From SAR116 cluster alpha proteobacterium HIMB100 (GTDB taxonomy: Bacteria > Pseudomonadota > Alphaproteobacteria > Puniceispirillales > Puniceispirillaceae): 64,000 bases of DNA. This document shows, piece after piece, positions 53,401 to 61,683 of this stretch. Below the pieces are notes generated by a model. The model did not search any database and was not told the DNA's origin. It saw only the letters and a list, made by a program, of their open reading frames with translations. The position numbers were made by a program, and so were the translations under genes. The number at the start of each line of letters is the position of its first letter. Positions within the stretch are counted from its first letter, which is position 1. Location: NCBI GenBank assembly GCA_000238815.2, contig AFXB01000010.1:372001-436000 (forward strand). Reading direction: 5' to 3'.

Positions 53401-53997
53401 GCCATGCAGACCATAATCCACCATTTCAGCCAAATTCGCCGGATTGAGGACCGGGATCATCGCGTCCATCATCGCATATTCAGACTGGTGACAGACCGTC
53501 GAGCTTTCGCCGGCATGATCATCACCCATCAGCACCAACACCCCGCCATGTTCTGATGACCCGGCCAGATTGCCATGCCGGAACACATCACCGGTCCGGT
53601 CCACACCCGGGCCTTTGCCATACCAGATGGCAAATACCCCGTCCTTGGTCCCTTCGCCATGCAGGTTAATCTGTTGCGTGCCCCAGACAGCGGTTGCCGC
53701 CAGATCTTCGTTCAGGCCAGGATGAAAGGTGATGCCGGCAGCGTTCAGGGCCGGTTCCGCCTGGCTGAATTGCAGGTCAATCCCGCCCAGTGGAGAGCCG
53801 CGATAGCCCGTGACATAGCCAGCCGTGTTGAGGCCCGCTGCGCGGTCCTTTTCAGCCTGCAACAGACATAACCGGACCATCGCCTGTGCGCCGCTGACAA
53901 ACACGGTTGATTTATTCAGATCATATTTATCCGCCAGCGCCACATCCCGCAGCGCAGACTGGTAAACAGGATCCAGATTTACGTCATGACCATCCAT
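50500..53997 (-). CDS. Indolepyruvate:ferredoxin oxidoreductase, fused alpha-beta
   Basis: A 1165-residue thiamine-pyrophosphate/iron-sulfur enzyme oxidising aryl or branched 2-oxoacids to acyl-CoA. The N-terminal pyrimidine-binding domain has GYVTGYRGSPLGGIDL near 60-75; CAGCPHNSST near 470 starts the TPP domain; a ferredoxin-like cluster CEGCGDCGVQSNC lies near 665; and the gamma-type domain (TGVGGTGVVTIAALLG) follows, then a C-terminal extension. This fused aerobic form is typical of proteobacteria. The predicted acyl-CoA could be passed to the acyl-CoA dehydrogenase encoded directly downstream. Confidence 0.94.
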   Translation of the reverse strand: MDGHDVNLDPVYQSALRDVALADKYDLNKSTVFVSGAQAMVRLCLLQAEKDRAAGLNTAGYVTGYRGSPLGGIDLQFSQAEPALNAAGITFHPGLNEDLAATAVWGTQQINLHGEGTKDGVFAIWYGKGPGVDRTGDVFRHGNLAGSSEHGGVLVLMGDDHAGESSTVCHQSEYAMMDAMIPVLNPANLAEMVDYGLHGWAMSRYAGVWVGIKCVKDNIESTASVRLTTDDFQSHLPNETSLPEGGLNIRRNDDRFSQERRLHVDKMTALKAYARANRLDRVTVTGGPRPRFGIASTGKAYMDVVQALADLGIDNQMAAQLGLSVYKVGMSWPLEPAGLSEFAAPLEKMLVVEEKRGLLEPQIKETLYGQPAAPVIIGKRGSDGGRLLVEEGSINATQVAYVIATELLAGVTLAPSVAGNLEKIKTQLDRDITSLSMARSPYFCAGCPHNSSTVLPEGARGYAGIGCHWMAQFMDRNVEGNTHMGGEGANWIGEACFSIRRHVFQNIGDGTFNHSGLMAIRAAVAAKVNITYKVLYNDAVAMTGGQTHEGDMTPVEIARLLDACGVRELALVTDDLSRHDRSSYPRGVSFHHRSELQLVQTRLEAIDGVTGLIYDQTCATEKRRRRKRGTMPDPDQRIFINPEVCEGCGDCGVQSNCVAILPLETELGRKRKIDQSACNKDFSCINGFCPSFVTVSGGGLRKPPAAEAVDELLPLPEPVFSLNTPVSYVLTGVGGTGVVTIAALLGMAAHLEGKGCGAIDMAGLAQKGGAVTSHIRIARTPEDISAIRIGPGGADVMLGCDLLVSADAGLLRLMNSTGHIIANVNEMPTGGFTRNTEEQLPTADMTDRLSRIVPSDQATLLNTSQMAVRLLGDSIAANLLLLGVAWQKGLIPLSVDAIEQAITLNGIATDQSKAAFRWGRKWVLDPAAVEQAVSAAELRSGLGAARPLTDLDDIITDRVARLTAYQNTAYAKAYSDKIAAVRAVDSHPDSPLTRAVARYLYKMMAIKDEYEVARLYSDGTFAAALSAQFDGDYTISYHLAPPLFSRPDPVTGRPKKARYGGWVKPVMSVLAALKGVRGTAFDLFGYSAERRAERAALARYQTALDVIVTRLTPEAYEAATELASVPEHIRGFGPVRAAHLAEAEKRYAAAQTAFDHAVRANKRSA

Positions 53998-54175
53998 ACC
54001 TTCACGATAAAGGGCAGGTCAGTGGCGGGGCAAGCTGAATCCATTGCACCATCTGAAAAAAAATCAGCGCAAACGACACCATATTTCCACCGGCCAGGCC
54101 GGCAGGTCATATCCTTGCCCTGAGCCAGCTACAGCCATGCCGATTATTTGATTTGCGTCTTTCTGGTCAAAAGCG
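53998..54175. other. Intergenic region upstream of the oxidoreductase
   Basis: 178 bp without a gene. It should hold the promoter for the minus-strand oxidoreductase and the end of the ABC ATPase transcript. I see a GC-rich imperfect palindrome (CCGGCCAGGCCGG, near 54093) but no clear promoter boxes or terminator. Confidence 0.5.
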
Positions 54176-55798
54176 CTATTGTGTGCGATCATTCAGCAGC
54201 TTTGTCAGCCAGTCCGGATCCATGTCCGGTACAGACGATAACAGCAATTCAGTATAGTCAGGATGCGGCGGAGAGAGAATCTGTTGTTTCGGGCCCTGTT
54301 CCACAACCCGGCCCATATGCATCACCACAATTTCATCCGCAATCGCTTTGACGGTTGCAATATCATGAGTGATGAACAGATAAGACAGGCCGAGGCGTTC
54401 CTGGAGGGTCAACAACAGCTTCAATATGCCTTCCTGGACAATCTGGTCCAGAGCAGAGGTGACCTCATCACAGATAATCACTTCCGGTTCAGCGGCCAGC
54501 GCACGGGCGATGCTGATGCGTTGTTTCTGCCCACCTGATAATTCTTCAGGCAGACGGTCAGCAAAGCTGTCATCAAGTTCGATCATATTCAGCAATTCAG
54601 CAATGCGCTGATCGCGGGCCCGCCCGGTCAGCCCAAGATAGAATTCAAGCGGCCGGCCGATAATTTCGCGCACATGCTGGCGCGGGTTCAAGGCGGTATC
54701 AGCCATCTGATAGATCATCTGAATCTGTTGCAATTGGGCACGGCTGCGCTGTTTCAAGGCTGCAGGCAGCTGCTGGCCCTTAAAGCTGACCTGGCCTGAT
54801 TCTTGGGGCAGCAGGCCCGTGATCACACGGGCTGCGGTGGATTTACCCGAACCTGATTCGCCGACCACCGCCACGGTCCGGCCGCGCGGCAGATTGATAG
54901 ACACATTATCCAGCACTTTGTCGCCGCGGCCATAACGGGCGTCTATCCCCTGCATCGATAAAATAATGTCATCTGCGGCGCGCTGATCACGCTGAATGGA
55001 GCGGACCGCCCATAAAGATTTGGTATAGGGCTGCTGCGGGGCGGTGAGCATCTGGCGGGTCGGCGCATCTTCGATGGTCTGGCCATAGCGCAGGACTTTG
55101 ATTTTATCCGCCATCTGGGCCACCACAGCCAGATCATGGGTAATGTAAATCGCAGCTGTGTTAAAGCGCGCCACGATATCCCGGATAGCGGCCAGAACCT
55201 CAACCTGTGTGGTGACATCAAGGGCCGTGGTGGGCTCGTCAAAAATGATCAGATCAGGGCGCGGTGACATCGCCATGGCGGTCATCACCCGCTGCAGCTG
55301 GCCGCCGGAGACCTGATGCGTGAAGCGGTCACCTATGGTCTGGGGCGAGGGCAGCTGCAGCGTATCATAGAGCTGGACAGCATCTTTATGCGCATCAGCT
55401 GCTGAGCTGTTAGTGCTGCGCAAGGTGGCTTCTATGGTCTGGTCAAGCAGCCGGTGTGCCGGATTAAATGAAGCCGCAGCAGATTGGGCAACATAGGCAA
55501 TCCGCCCGCCACGCAACGCCCGCCGTTCTGCCTCAGACAAAGACAGAAGATCCTGGCCATCAAAGCTGATCTGGCCAGAGGTGATCCGGCAGCCGGGCCG
55601 GGCAAACCCCATCGCGGCAAGGCCAAGAGTGGATTTCCCCGCCCCTGATTCACCAATAAGGCCCAGTACCTCGCCTCGTCTCAGCTCAAGAGACACGCCT
55701 TTGACGATCTGATGCCATTTATCATCGCTGTAGCCCTCGATACAGATATCTGTGATCGACAGCAGCACATCGCGGGATTTGGTTTGATCAGGCTTCAT
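54176..55798 (-). CDS. Oligopeptide-type ABC importer, fused double ATPase (DppD-DppF)
   Basis: A 540-residue protein with two complete ABC ATPase domains in tandem: Walker A GESGAGKSTLG and signature VSGGQLQRV in the first, Walker A GESGSGKSTAAR and signature LSGGQKQRISIARAL in the second. Both sites look competent. The frame opens at 55840, but the ATG at 55798 gives the normal start and overlaps the permease stop by 11 bp. It completes a peptide/nickel-class importer with the two permeases upstream and the divergent binding protein. Confidence 0.94.
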   Translation of the reverse strand: MKPDQTKSRDVLLSITDICIEGYSDDKWHQIVKGVSLELRRGEVLGLIGESGAGKSTLGLAAMGFARPGCRITSGQISFDGQDLLSLSEAERRALRGGRIAYVAQSAAASFNPAHRLLDQTIEATLRSTNSSAADAHKDAVQLYDTLQLPSPQTIGDRFTHQVSGGQLQRVMTAMAMSPRPDLIIFDEPTTALDVTTQVEVLAAIRDIVARFNTAAIYITHDLAVVAQMADKIKVLRYGQTIEDAPTRQMLTAPQQPYTKSLWAVRSIQRDQRAADDIILSMQGIDARYGRGDKVLDNVSINLPRGRTVAVVGESGSGKSTAARVITGLLPQESGQVSFKGQQLPAALKQRSRAQLQQIQMIYQMADTALNPRQHVREIIGRPLEFYLGLTGRARDQRIAELLNMIELDDSFADRLPEELSGGQKQRISIARALAAEPEVIICDEVTSALDQIVQEGILKLLLTLQERLGLSYLFITHDIATVKAIADEIVVMHMGRVVEQGPKQQILSPPHPDYTELLLSSVPDMDPDWLTKLLNDRTQ

Positions 55799-56708
55799 CA
55801 CGAATTCCACTTGTTTTATGCAGGAACCAATCCACCACAAAATTCACCGCCACAGTCAGCAGCGCAATCGCCGCCGCAGGCAGCAATGGCGTAATCGCAG
55901 CTGTGATGTCATATTCCGCAAATTGAATCAGGCTGGCATTTTCGCGCACCATCGTGCCCCAATCTGCCGTTGGCGGCTGAATCCCCACCCCCAGAAACGA
56001 TAAGGAGGCAATGGTCAGAAACACAAAACAGAACCGCAGACCAAATTCAGCAACCAGAGGCGGCATAATGTTCGGCAGAATTTCGCGGCGCATAATATAG
56101 CCCAGCCCCTCGCCGCGCAGGCGGGCGACCTCGATATAATCCATCACCACCACATTCAAGGCCACCGCCCGGGTCAGACGAAATACACGGGTCGCATCCA
56201 GAACCGCAATAATAATAATGAGATTCACCGCAGACGGCCCAAAAATAGACAACAGCATCAGCGCAAAAATCAGCGACGGGATCGCCATCAGCACATCCAC
56301 AAACCGGCTGAGCCCCTGATCAAGCCAGGACCGGTTAATGGCCGCAATCAGACCCAGAGAGCCGCCCAGAAAAAAACCAAGTGCCGCCGTGGCCACCGCA
56401 ATGCCGATGGTGTTGCGCGCGCCATAAATCAGCCGGGTATAGATATCACGGCCCAGCTGGTCCGTGCCAAGCAGAAATTCATCAGACCAGGGGGCAAAAG
56501 GCACTTCAAAAATCTCTGCCTCGCCGTAAGGGGCAATCAGCGGGGCAAACACCGCCACAATCAGATACGCAAAAATCACCACCATCCCGAACAGGGCAGA
56601 CACAGGCGCCCCCCGCACCGCCCGCCAGATCAGCTGTACAGCAGACCGTTTCTGACGGATGAGAGCCACTTCTGCTGTGGCGGAATAATTTTCGTCTGAT
56701 GAGGACAT
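55788..56708 (-). CDS. Oligopeptide-type ABC permease (DppC-like)
   Basis: A 306-residue inner-membrane permease: cytoplasmic N-terminus, TM segment near 30-50, then the LGTDQLGRDIYTRLIYGAR family motif and the coupling EVARLRGEGLGYIMRREILPN. The frame opens at 56792 inside the previous gene; the ATG at 56708 is the natural start. Its stop overlaps the ATPase start, consistent with coupled expression. It pairs with the DppB-like permease. Confidence 0.93.
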   Translation of the reverse strand: MSSSDENYSATAEVALIRQKRSAVQLIWRAVRGAPVSALFGMVVIFAYLIVAVFAPLIAPYGEAEIFEVPFAPWSDEFLLGTDQLGRDIYTRLIYGARNTIGIAVATAALGFFLGGSLGLIAAINRSWLDQGLSRFVDVLMAIPSLIFALMLLSIFGPSAVNLIIIIAVLDATRVFRLTRAVALNVVVMDYIEVARLRGEGLGYIMRREILPNIMPPLVAEFGLRFCFVFLTIASLSFLGVGIQPPTADWGTMVRENASLIQFAEYDITAAITPLLPAAAIALLTVAVNFVVDWFLHKTSGIRDEA

Positions 56709-56739
56709 AATCTTTGGTTTGCCTGATAAACAGACCCTT

Positions 56740-57738
56740 CTAGCGCGGATGTAACAGACGCGGATTTGTGACAATGGAAATAATATCGGCAAGCAAATTC
56801 AGCACGATATAGGTGATCGCAAAAATAATCGCACAGCCCTGAACAACCGGAATATCACGCCGGGTCACCGCATCAACCATCAGCTGGCCAATCCCGGGAT
56901 AGACAAACACCACCTCTACCACCACAACACCAACCACAAGATAGGCCAGATTAAAGGCGATCACATTGACAATCGGGGCCCAGGCATTGGGCAAAGCATG
57001 GCGCAATATCACAATATGCGGGGGCAGACCTTTCAGTTGCGCCATTTCAATATAGGGGCTGGCCAGAAGATTGATAATCGCCGCACGTGTCATCCGCATC
57101 ATATGCGCCACAATCACCAAGGTCAGGGTCAGGGCCGGCAGGGCTGATTTATAAATCCTTTCATCAAGTGCCATTTCCGGCGTCACATTGGCCAGAGACG
57201 GAAACACTTTCCAAAATGAGGCCAGCCCCAGAATCAGCAGATAAGCCACAAAAAATTCAGGAAAGGAAATGGTGGTCAGGGTAGTGGTAGAGACCGTTTT
57301 ATCATAAACAGAATTACGGTAGAGCGCGGCTGTAATCCCTAAGGTCAGTGCCAGCGGAACCGCGATCAGAGCGGTCAGCCCCGCCAGAAATAATGTGTTG
57401 CGCAGACGCGGGGCAATTAGCTCAACAACCTCTCGCGATCTGTCTACACCCTGGCTGCCGCCGCGTCCCGAAAACGACACCCCGAAATCACCCTGCATGA
57501 TCCCGCCAATCCATTGAAAATAGCGCTGTATCGGCGGGTCATTCAGACCCAGCTCTGCCCGGAAGGCGGCCACGGTTTCCGGCAAAGCCGCCTGGCCCAG
57601 AACCGCCTGTGCAAAATCACCGGGCAACAGTTCAATGGCGCTGAAAATGATCACAGACACCACAAATAAGGTCAGCAGACCCAACCCCAGACGTTGCAGA
57701 ATGATGCGGATAACAGGATGAATAACAGCCCCCTTCAT
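56740..57738 (-). CDS. Oligopeptide-type ABC permease (DppB-like)
   Basis: A 332-residue permease. MKGAVIHPVIRIILQRLGLG leads into TM1; the PGDFAQAVLG motif near 45 and the ELNDPPIQRYFQW-like periplasmic loop are family features, and the coupling YIEMAQLKGLPPHIVILRHALPN lies near 225-247. The frame extends to 57837, but GGAAAG directly precedes the ATG at 57738. It is the first gene of the importer operon and diverges from the binding protein gene. Confidence 0.93.
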   Translation of the reverse strand: MKGAVIHPVIRIILQRLGLGLLTLFVVSVIIFSAIELLPGDFAQAVLGQAALPETVAAFRAELGLNDPPIQRYFQWIGGIMQGDFGVSFSGRGGSQGVDRSREVVELIAPRLRNTLFLAGLTALIAVPLALTLGITAALYRNSVYDKTVSTTTLTTISFPEFFVAYLLILGLASFWKVFPSLANVTPEMALDERIYKSALPALTLTLVIVAHMMRMTRAAIINLLASPYIEMAQLKGLPPHIVILRHALPNAWAPIVNVIAFNLAYLVVGVVVVEVVFVYPGIGQLMVDAVTRRDIPVVQGCAIIFAITYIVLNLLADIISIVTNPRLLHPR

Positions 57739-58060
57739 TGCGGCTTTCCAGCACACATTTTTACCGGCACGCTTTTTTGCCAGCACGTTCTTTTTGTTGG
57801 TCAAGCAGGGCCGTGAACACCGCCCCCAACGGTTCACTTATCTCAGGCTAACCGCAGTCAGCGGGGTCTGTAAAGAGGCAGAACAGAGATGATCTGTCTT
57901 TGGGGCGTGAAAATCTTGCGGCCCGGAAAGACACCGGCTTGCCCCTTGAAGCCAGAGATGAATTCTGATTTACTTTTAGACCAGCTGATGCAGATAAAAA
58001 AAATAACGCATCAAAAATAATAGAACAGAACATAAAAAAACCCTCTGGGGAGGAAAAAAA
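57739..58060. other. Divergent promoter region of the peptide importer
   Basis: 322 bp without a gene, between the DppB-like and binding-protein genes. The right half is AT-rich and should contain the promoters. The ribosome site GGGGAGGA of the binding protein can form a small 4-bp stem with CCTC just upstream, which might damp translation; this is weak evidence. Confidence 0.6.
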
Positions 58061-59665
58061 ATGACAACTGATTATCTCTATCGCCTGAGCCGCGATCTCA
58101 GCCGCGGCCGTATCGACCGACGACAGTTCATGATGGGGGCCGTGGCCTCTGGTGTGGCGGTATCGGCGGCGATGAGCATGGCCAGCTCTGCACTGGCCGC
58201 AACACCAAAAGCCGGTGGCCATCTGCGCCAGGCCTTAGGTCATGGGTCAACCACTGATTCATTTGACCCGGCCACATATGAAAATGGCTGGCAGCAGAAT
58301 GTCTGTTATTCCATGGGCAACCATCTGGTTGAAGTGGATGCGGCAGGTAACCCTGTACCAGAATTGGCAGAAAGCTTTGAGGCGTCTGCTGATGCGAAGG
58401 TCTGGCGCTTTACCCTGCGCAAGGGTGTGACCTTTCATAATGGCAAGTCAATGACAGCTGATGATGTCATCGCCACCTTTAATTACCATCGCAGTGAAGA
58501 GTCAAAATCAGCCGCAAAAGGCGTTTTGTCCGGCGTCACAGATGTGGGCAAGGACGGCAATAATGTGGTTGTCTTCACCCTGGCTGAGGGCAATGCTGAC
58601 TTCCCGTTTATCGTTTCTGACTATCACCTGGTCATCTTCCCTGAAAAAGACGGCAAGATGGACTGGCAGTCACAGGCAGGTACCGGGGCTTATATTGTTG
58701 AATCCTTTGAGCCGGGCGTGCGCGCGCTGTTCAAGAAAAACCCGAATTACTTCAAATCAGGCCGCGGCCATTTCGATTCAGTCGAAACCTTGTCGCTGGT
58801 CGATAAGGTCGCCCGCCAGAATGCGGTGATGAACGGGGATGTGGATGTCATTGAGCGGGTTGACCCGAAAACAGCCCATCTGCTGGAGCGGGTACCGAGC
58901 CTGAAAATAGTCGAGACCACAGGCTTTCTGCATTACACCTTTCCGATGCGGGTAAATGCTGCCCCGTTTGATAATTATGACTTCCGTATGGCGGTCAAAT
59001 TATCTGTCGACCGTGAGGAAATGGTGAAGAAAATTCTGGTTGGTCGCGGCGCGGTTGGCAATGACCACCCGATTTCTCCTGCCGTACCGCTTTATGCAGA
59101 CCTGCCCCAGCGCGGCTTTGATCCGGATAAGGCAAAATTCCATCTGAAGAAAGCCGGATATGGCGGTGAGGCCCTTGATCTGTCTGCGTCTGATGCCGCC
59201 TTCCCGGGCGCGGTTGATGCCGCCCTGCTGATGAAAGCGTCAGCCGAAAAGGCCGGGCTGAACATCAATGTGGTGCGGGAGCCAAATGACGGCTATTGGT
59301 CAAATGTCTGGAATAACAAGCCATGGTGTGCCTGTTACTGGGGCGGACGGCCAACACAAGACTGGATGTATTCATCAGCCTATGTGGCCGAGAGCAAGTG
59401 GAATGACACCGCCTGGACCGCAGGTGATGCAGCAGACAAGTTCAACGGGCTGGTCAGAGCCGCCCGAGCCGAGCTGGACACCACAAAGCGAGCAGAAATG
59501 TACGCAGAATGCCAGCGTCTGATCCATGATGATGGCGGCGCGCTCGTGCCCATGTTCGCCAATTATGTCGAAGGTGTGTCCACCAAAATTGGTCATCCTG
59601 ATGCAATTGCCGGAAACTGGCAGCTGGACGGCAATAAATCAGCTGAACGCTGGTGGTTTGCATAA
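58061..59665 (+). CDS. Family 5 ABC substrate-binding protein with Tat signal
   Basis: A 534-residue SBP_bac_5 protein. The leader has twin arginines (IDRRQFMMGA near 24-33) followed by a hydrophobic stretch and ALAA, so Tat export of a folded protein is expected. The mature domain carries SFDPATYENG and WRFTLRKGVTFHNGKSMTADDV, the family signature. It diverges from the permease-ATPase operon and has its own strong terminator. Ligand may be a peptide, but Tat export is uncommon for plain dipeptide binders and may suggest another ligand. Confidence 0.94.
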   Translation: MTTDYLYRLSRDLSRGRIDRRQFMMGAVASGVAVSAAMSMASSALAATPKAGGHLRQALGHGSTTDSFDPATYENGWQQNVCYSMGNHLVEVDAAGNPVPELAESFEASADAKVWRFTLRKGVTFHNGKSMTADDVIATFNYHRSEESKSAAKGVLSGVTDVGKDGNNVVVFTLAEGNADFPFIVSDYHLVIFPEKDGKMDWQSQAGTGAYIVESFEPGVRALFKKNPNYFKSGRGHFDSVETLSLVDKVARQNAVMNGDVDVIERVDPKTAHLLERVPSLKIVETTGFLHYTFPMRVNAAPFDNYDFRMAVKLSVDREEMVKKILVGRGAVGNDHPISPAVPLYADLPQRGFDPDKAKFHLKKAGYGGEALDLSASDAAFPGAVDAALLMKASAEKAGLNINVVREPNDGYWSNVWNNKPWCACYWGGRPTQDWMYSSAYVAESKWNDTAWTAGDAADKFNGLVRAARAELDTTKRAEMYAECQRLIHDDGGALVPMFANYVEGVSTKIGHPDAIAGNWQLDGNKSAERWWFA

Positions 59666-59712
59666 GGCTGCTGCAGCATCTGGTGCAGAGCTGACATCAG
59701 ACCCATATCACG

Positions 59713-59744
59713 CCCTGAAGCCGGTCCCGGCTTCAGGGTTTTTT
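59713..59744 (+). terminator. Intrinsic terminator of the binding-protein gene
   Basis: An 11-bp perfect stem (CCCTGAAGCCG/CGGCTTCAGGG) with a 4-nt loop is followed by T6, 48 bp after the stop codon. Confidence 0.92.
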
Positions 59745-59864
59745 GATGCAGGTTGAGGCGCCAATGCCGCGCCGGCAAGGCAGGGCATTTTACAAAGTCA
59801 GTGAAGCGGTGTTAGCATATGGGCTGACCATGACCCGCTTTTTATGAAGAGATGCACAAAGCCA

Positions 59865-60695
59865 ATGACCGCTTTATCCCCGCCCCCTTCAGCTGATGTT
59901 CAGCCAGATGGTGAAATTCTGAGCGAACAGCAGAACGGCCCAATTGCGCGGTTACAGATGAACCGGCCGCATGCCCGCAACAGCCTGTCCCTTGCAATGC
60001 TTGAGGCCCTGAAAGAGACGATCAGCCGCCTTGGGGCTGCGCCAGATATAAACGTGATCATTCTGGAGGCTGCCGGGCCGGGCTTTTGTGCCGGACATGA
60101 TTTAAAAGAAATGACCGCGGCACGCAGCCAGCCTGACCGGGGCAGGGCGTTTTTTTCACAAACCATGCAGGCCTGTTCAGAGCTGATGCAGATGATTGTG
60201 CGGTGCCCGAAACCGGTCATTGCGTGTGTTCAGGGGATTGCCACAGCCGCCGGATGTCAGCTGGTGGCCAGTTGTGATCTGGCCGTTGCGTCAACACAAG
60301 CCCGCTTTGCCACACCAGGGGTGCATATCGGCCTGTTCTGTTCCACCCCTATGGTTGCGCTGTCCCGCAATATCGGCCGCAAACAGGCCATGGAAATGCT
60401 GCTGACAGGAGAGATGATATCTGCCGAACAGGCTTTGTCCTGGGGGCTGGTGAACCGGGTGTGCGCGCCTGATGCGCTGGCCAGCACAACCGATGCGCTG
60501 GCAGAGCTGGTGGCAAGTAAACCAGCCTCTACGGTCAAAATCGGCAAAGCAGCCTTTTACCAGCAGGCAGAAATGGGGCTGGCAGAAGCCTATGACTATG
60601 CCGCTGAAGTGATGGTGGAAAATATGCTGAGCCGTGATGCTGAAGAAGGTATTGGTGCCTTTATCGAAAAACGGCCACCGAACTGGTCAACTTGA
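59865..60695 (+). CDS. Enoyl-CoA hydratase/isomerase family, ECHDC3-like
   Basis: A crotonase-fold protein of about 276 residues. FCAGHDLKEM is the oxyanion segment. The two hydratase glutamates are replaced: Gln at TAAGCQLVASCD and Gly at FATPGVHIGL, as in ECHDC3-type proteins, so hydratase activity is doubtful. FCSTPMVALSRNIGRKQAMEMLLTGE is characteristic of this subgroup. ATGs at 59844 and 59865 are both open; the second gives the better N-terminus. The HSL-type hydrolase gene follows after 16 bp and is probably co-transcribed. Confidence 0.88.
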   Translation: MTALSPPPSADVQPDGEILSEQQNGPIARLQMNRPHARNSLSLAMLEALKETISRLGAAPDINVIILEAAGPGFCAGHDLKEMTAARSQPDRGRAFFSQTMQACSELMQMIVRCPKPVIACVQGIATAAGCQLVASCDLAVASTQARFATPGVHIGLFCSTPMVALSRNIGRKQAMEMLLTGEMISAEQALSWGLVNRVCAPDALASTTDALAELVASKPASTVKIGKAAFYQQAEMGLAEAYDYAAEVMVENMLSRDAEEGIGAFIEKRPPNWST

Positions 60696-60711
60696 AACAA
60701 GGCGGCAGATC

Positions 60712-61659
60712 ATGACAGACCCTGATTATGAGCAGCTGCTGGATGAGGAGACCAAAGCCTTTATTGCGGCCACAAAGGTCTATTCCCCAGATCGGGGTCA
60801 ACCGCCAACCATAGCCGAAATGCGGGCAGATTACGAGGCGATGTGTGCCGGTTTTGCCGCCCCTCATCCCGCGGGTCTGCGTGTTGAGAACAGCAGTATT
60901 GCCAATGGGCATCATGCCCTTCCGGTGCGCTGGTACAGACCAGTTCAGGGTCTGAATGACAGCCCCGTAATTGTGTTTTTTCATGGCGGCGGTTTTGTGG
61001 TCGGCGGCCTGGACAGTCATGACAGCATCTGTGCTGACCTGGCCCGGGACACAGGCTTGCCCGTGATGGCGGTGGATTATGCATTAGCCCCGGAAGCCCC
61101 CTATCCGGCCGCCCTTGACGATGCGATGCGCGCCGTCAGCCATGTGCTGGAGATAAATGACACCCCCTTTATAGTGGTCGGTGACAGCGCCGGGGCCTGG
61201 CTGGCGGCAAGTGTGGCACATAAGATGAGACCGACAGAGCCGCGCCTGATCGGGCAGATTTTGATCTATCCCACCCTGGGCGGGGATATCACCACAGGCA
61301 GTTATAAAACCCATGCCAATGCCCCGCTTTTACGCACTGAAGATATTATCTGGTATGGGCAGCAATTTTTGGGCACAGACCAGCCTTATCGGCGGATCGG
61401 CCCCCTGGTTGAGACAGATTTTGACCAGCTGCCGCCAACCGTGATTTTTGCCGCAGCCTGTGATCCCCTATATGATGACGGGCCTGAATATGCAGCCCGA
61501 ATCCGCACTGCAGGCGGCAGGGCTGTATGCATAACTGAAGACGGGCTGGTGCATGGCTATCTGCGCGGGCGGTATCAGGTCAAACGCATAAAAGACAGCT
61601 TTGCCCGTATTGCCGCTGCCGGCCGCGCGCTGGCCGATAGACGCTGGCCTTACAGCTGA
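60712..61659 (+). CDS. HSL-type alpha/beta hydrolase (esterase/lipase)
   Basis: A 315-residue hormone-sensitive-lipase-family hydrolase. The oxyanion HGGGF motif lies near 90, the nucleophile in GDSAGAW near 160, and the Asp and His in CDPLYDDG and DGLVHGY near 258 and 288. No signal peptide, so a cytoplasmic esterase. The frame opens at 60634 inside the crotonase gene, but AAGGCGG precedes the ATG at 60712. Substrate is probably a short-chain ester. It converges with the CocE-type gene. Confidence 0.92.
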   Translation: MTDPDYEQLLDEETKAFIAATKVYSPDRGQPPTIAEMRADYEAMCAGFAAPHPAGLRVENSSIANGHHALPVRWYRPVQGLNDSPVIVFFHGGGFVVGGLDSHDSICADLARDTGLPVMAVDYALAPEAPYPAALDDAMRAVSHVLEINDTPFIVVGDSAGAWLAASVAHKMRPTEPRLIGQILIYPTLGGDITTGSYKTHANAPLLRTEDIIWYGQQFLGTDQPYRRIGPLVETDFDQLPPTVIFAAACDPLYDDGPEYAARIRTAGGRAVCITEDGLVHGYLRGRYQVKRIKDSFARIAAAGRALADRRWPYS

Positions 61660-61683
61660 GCAGAACACGGGCAGGAGCGGTGA

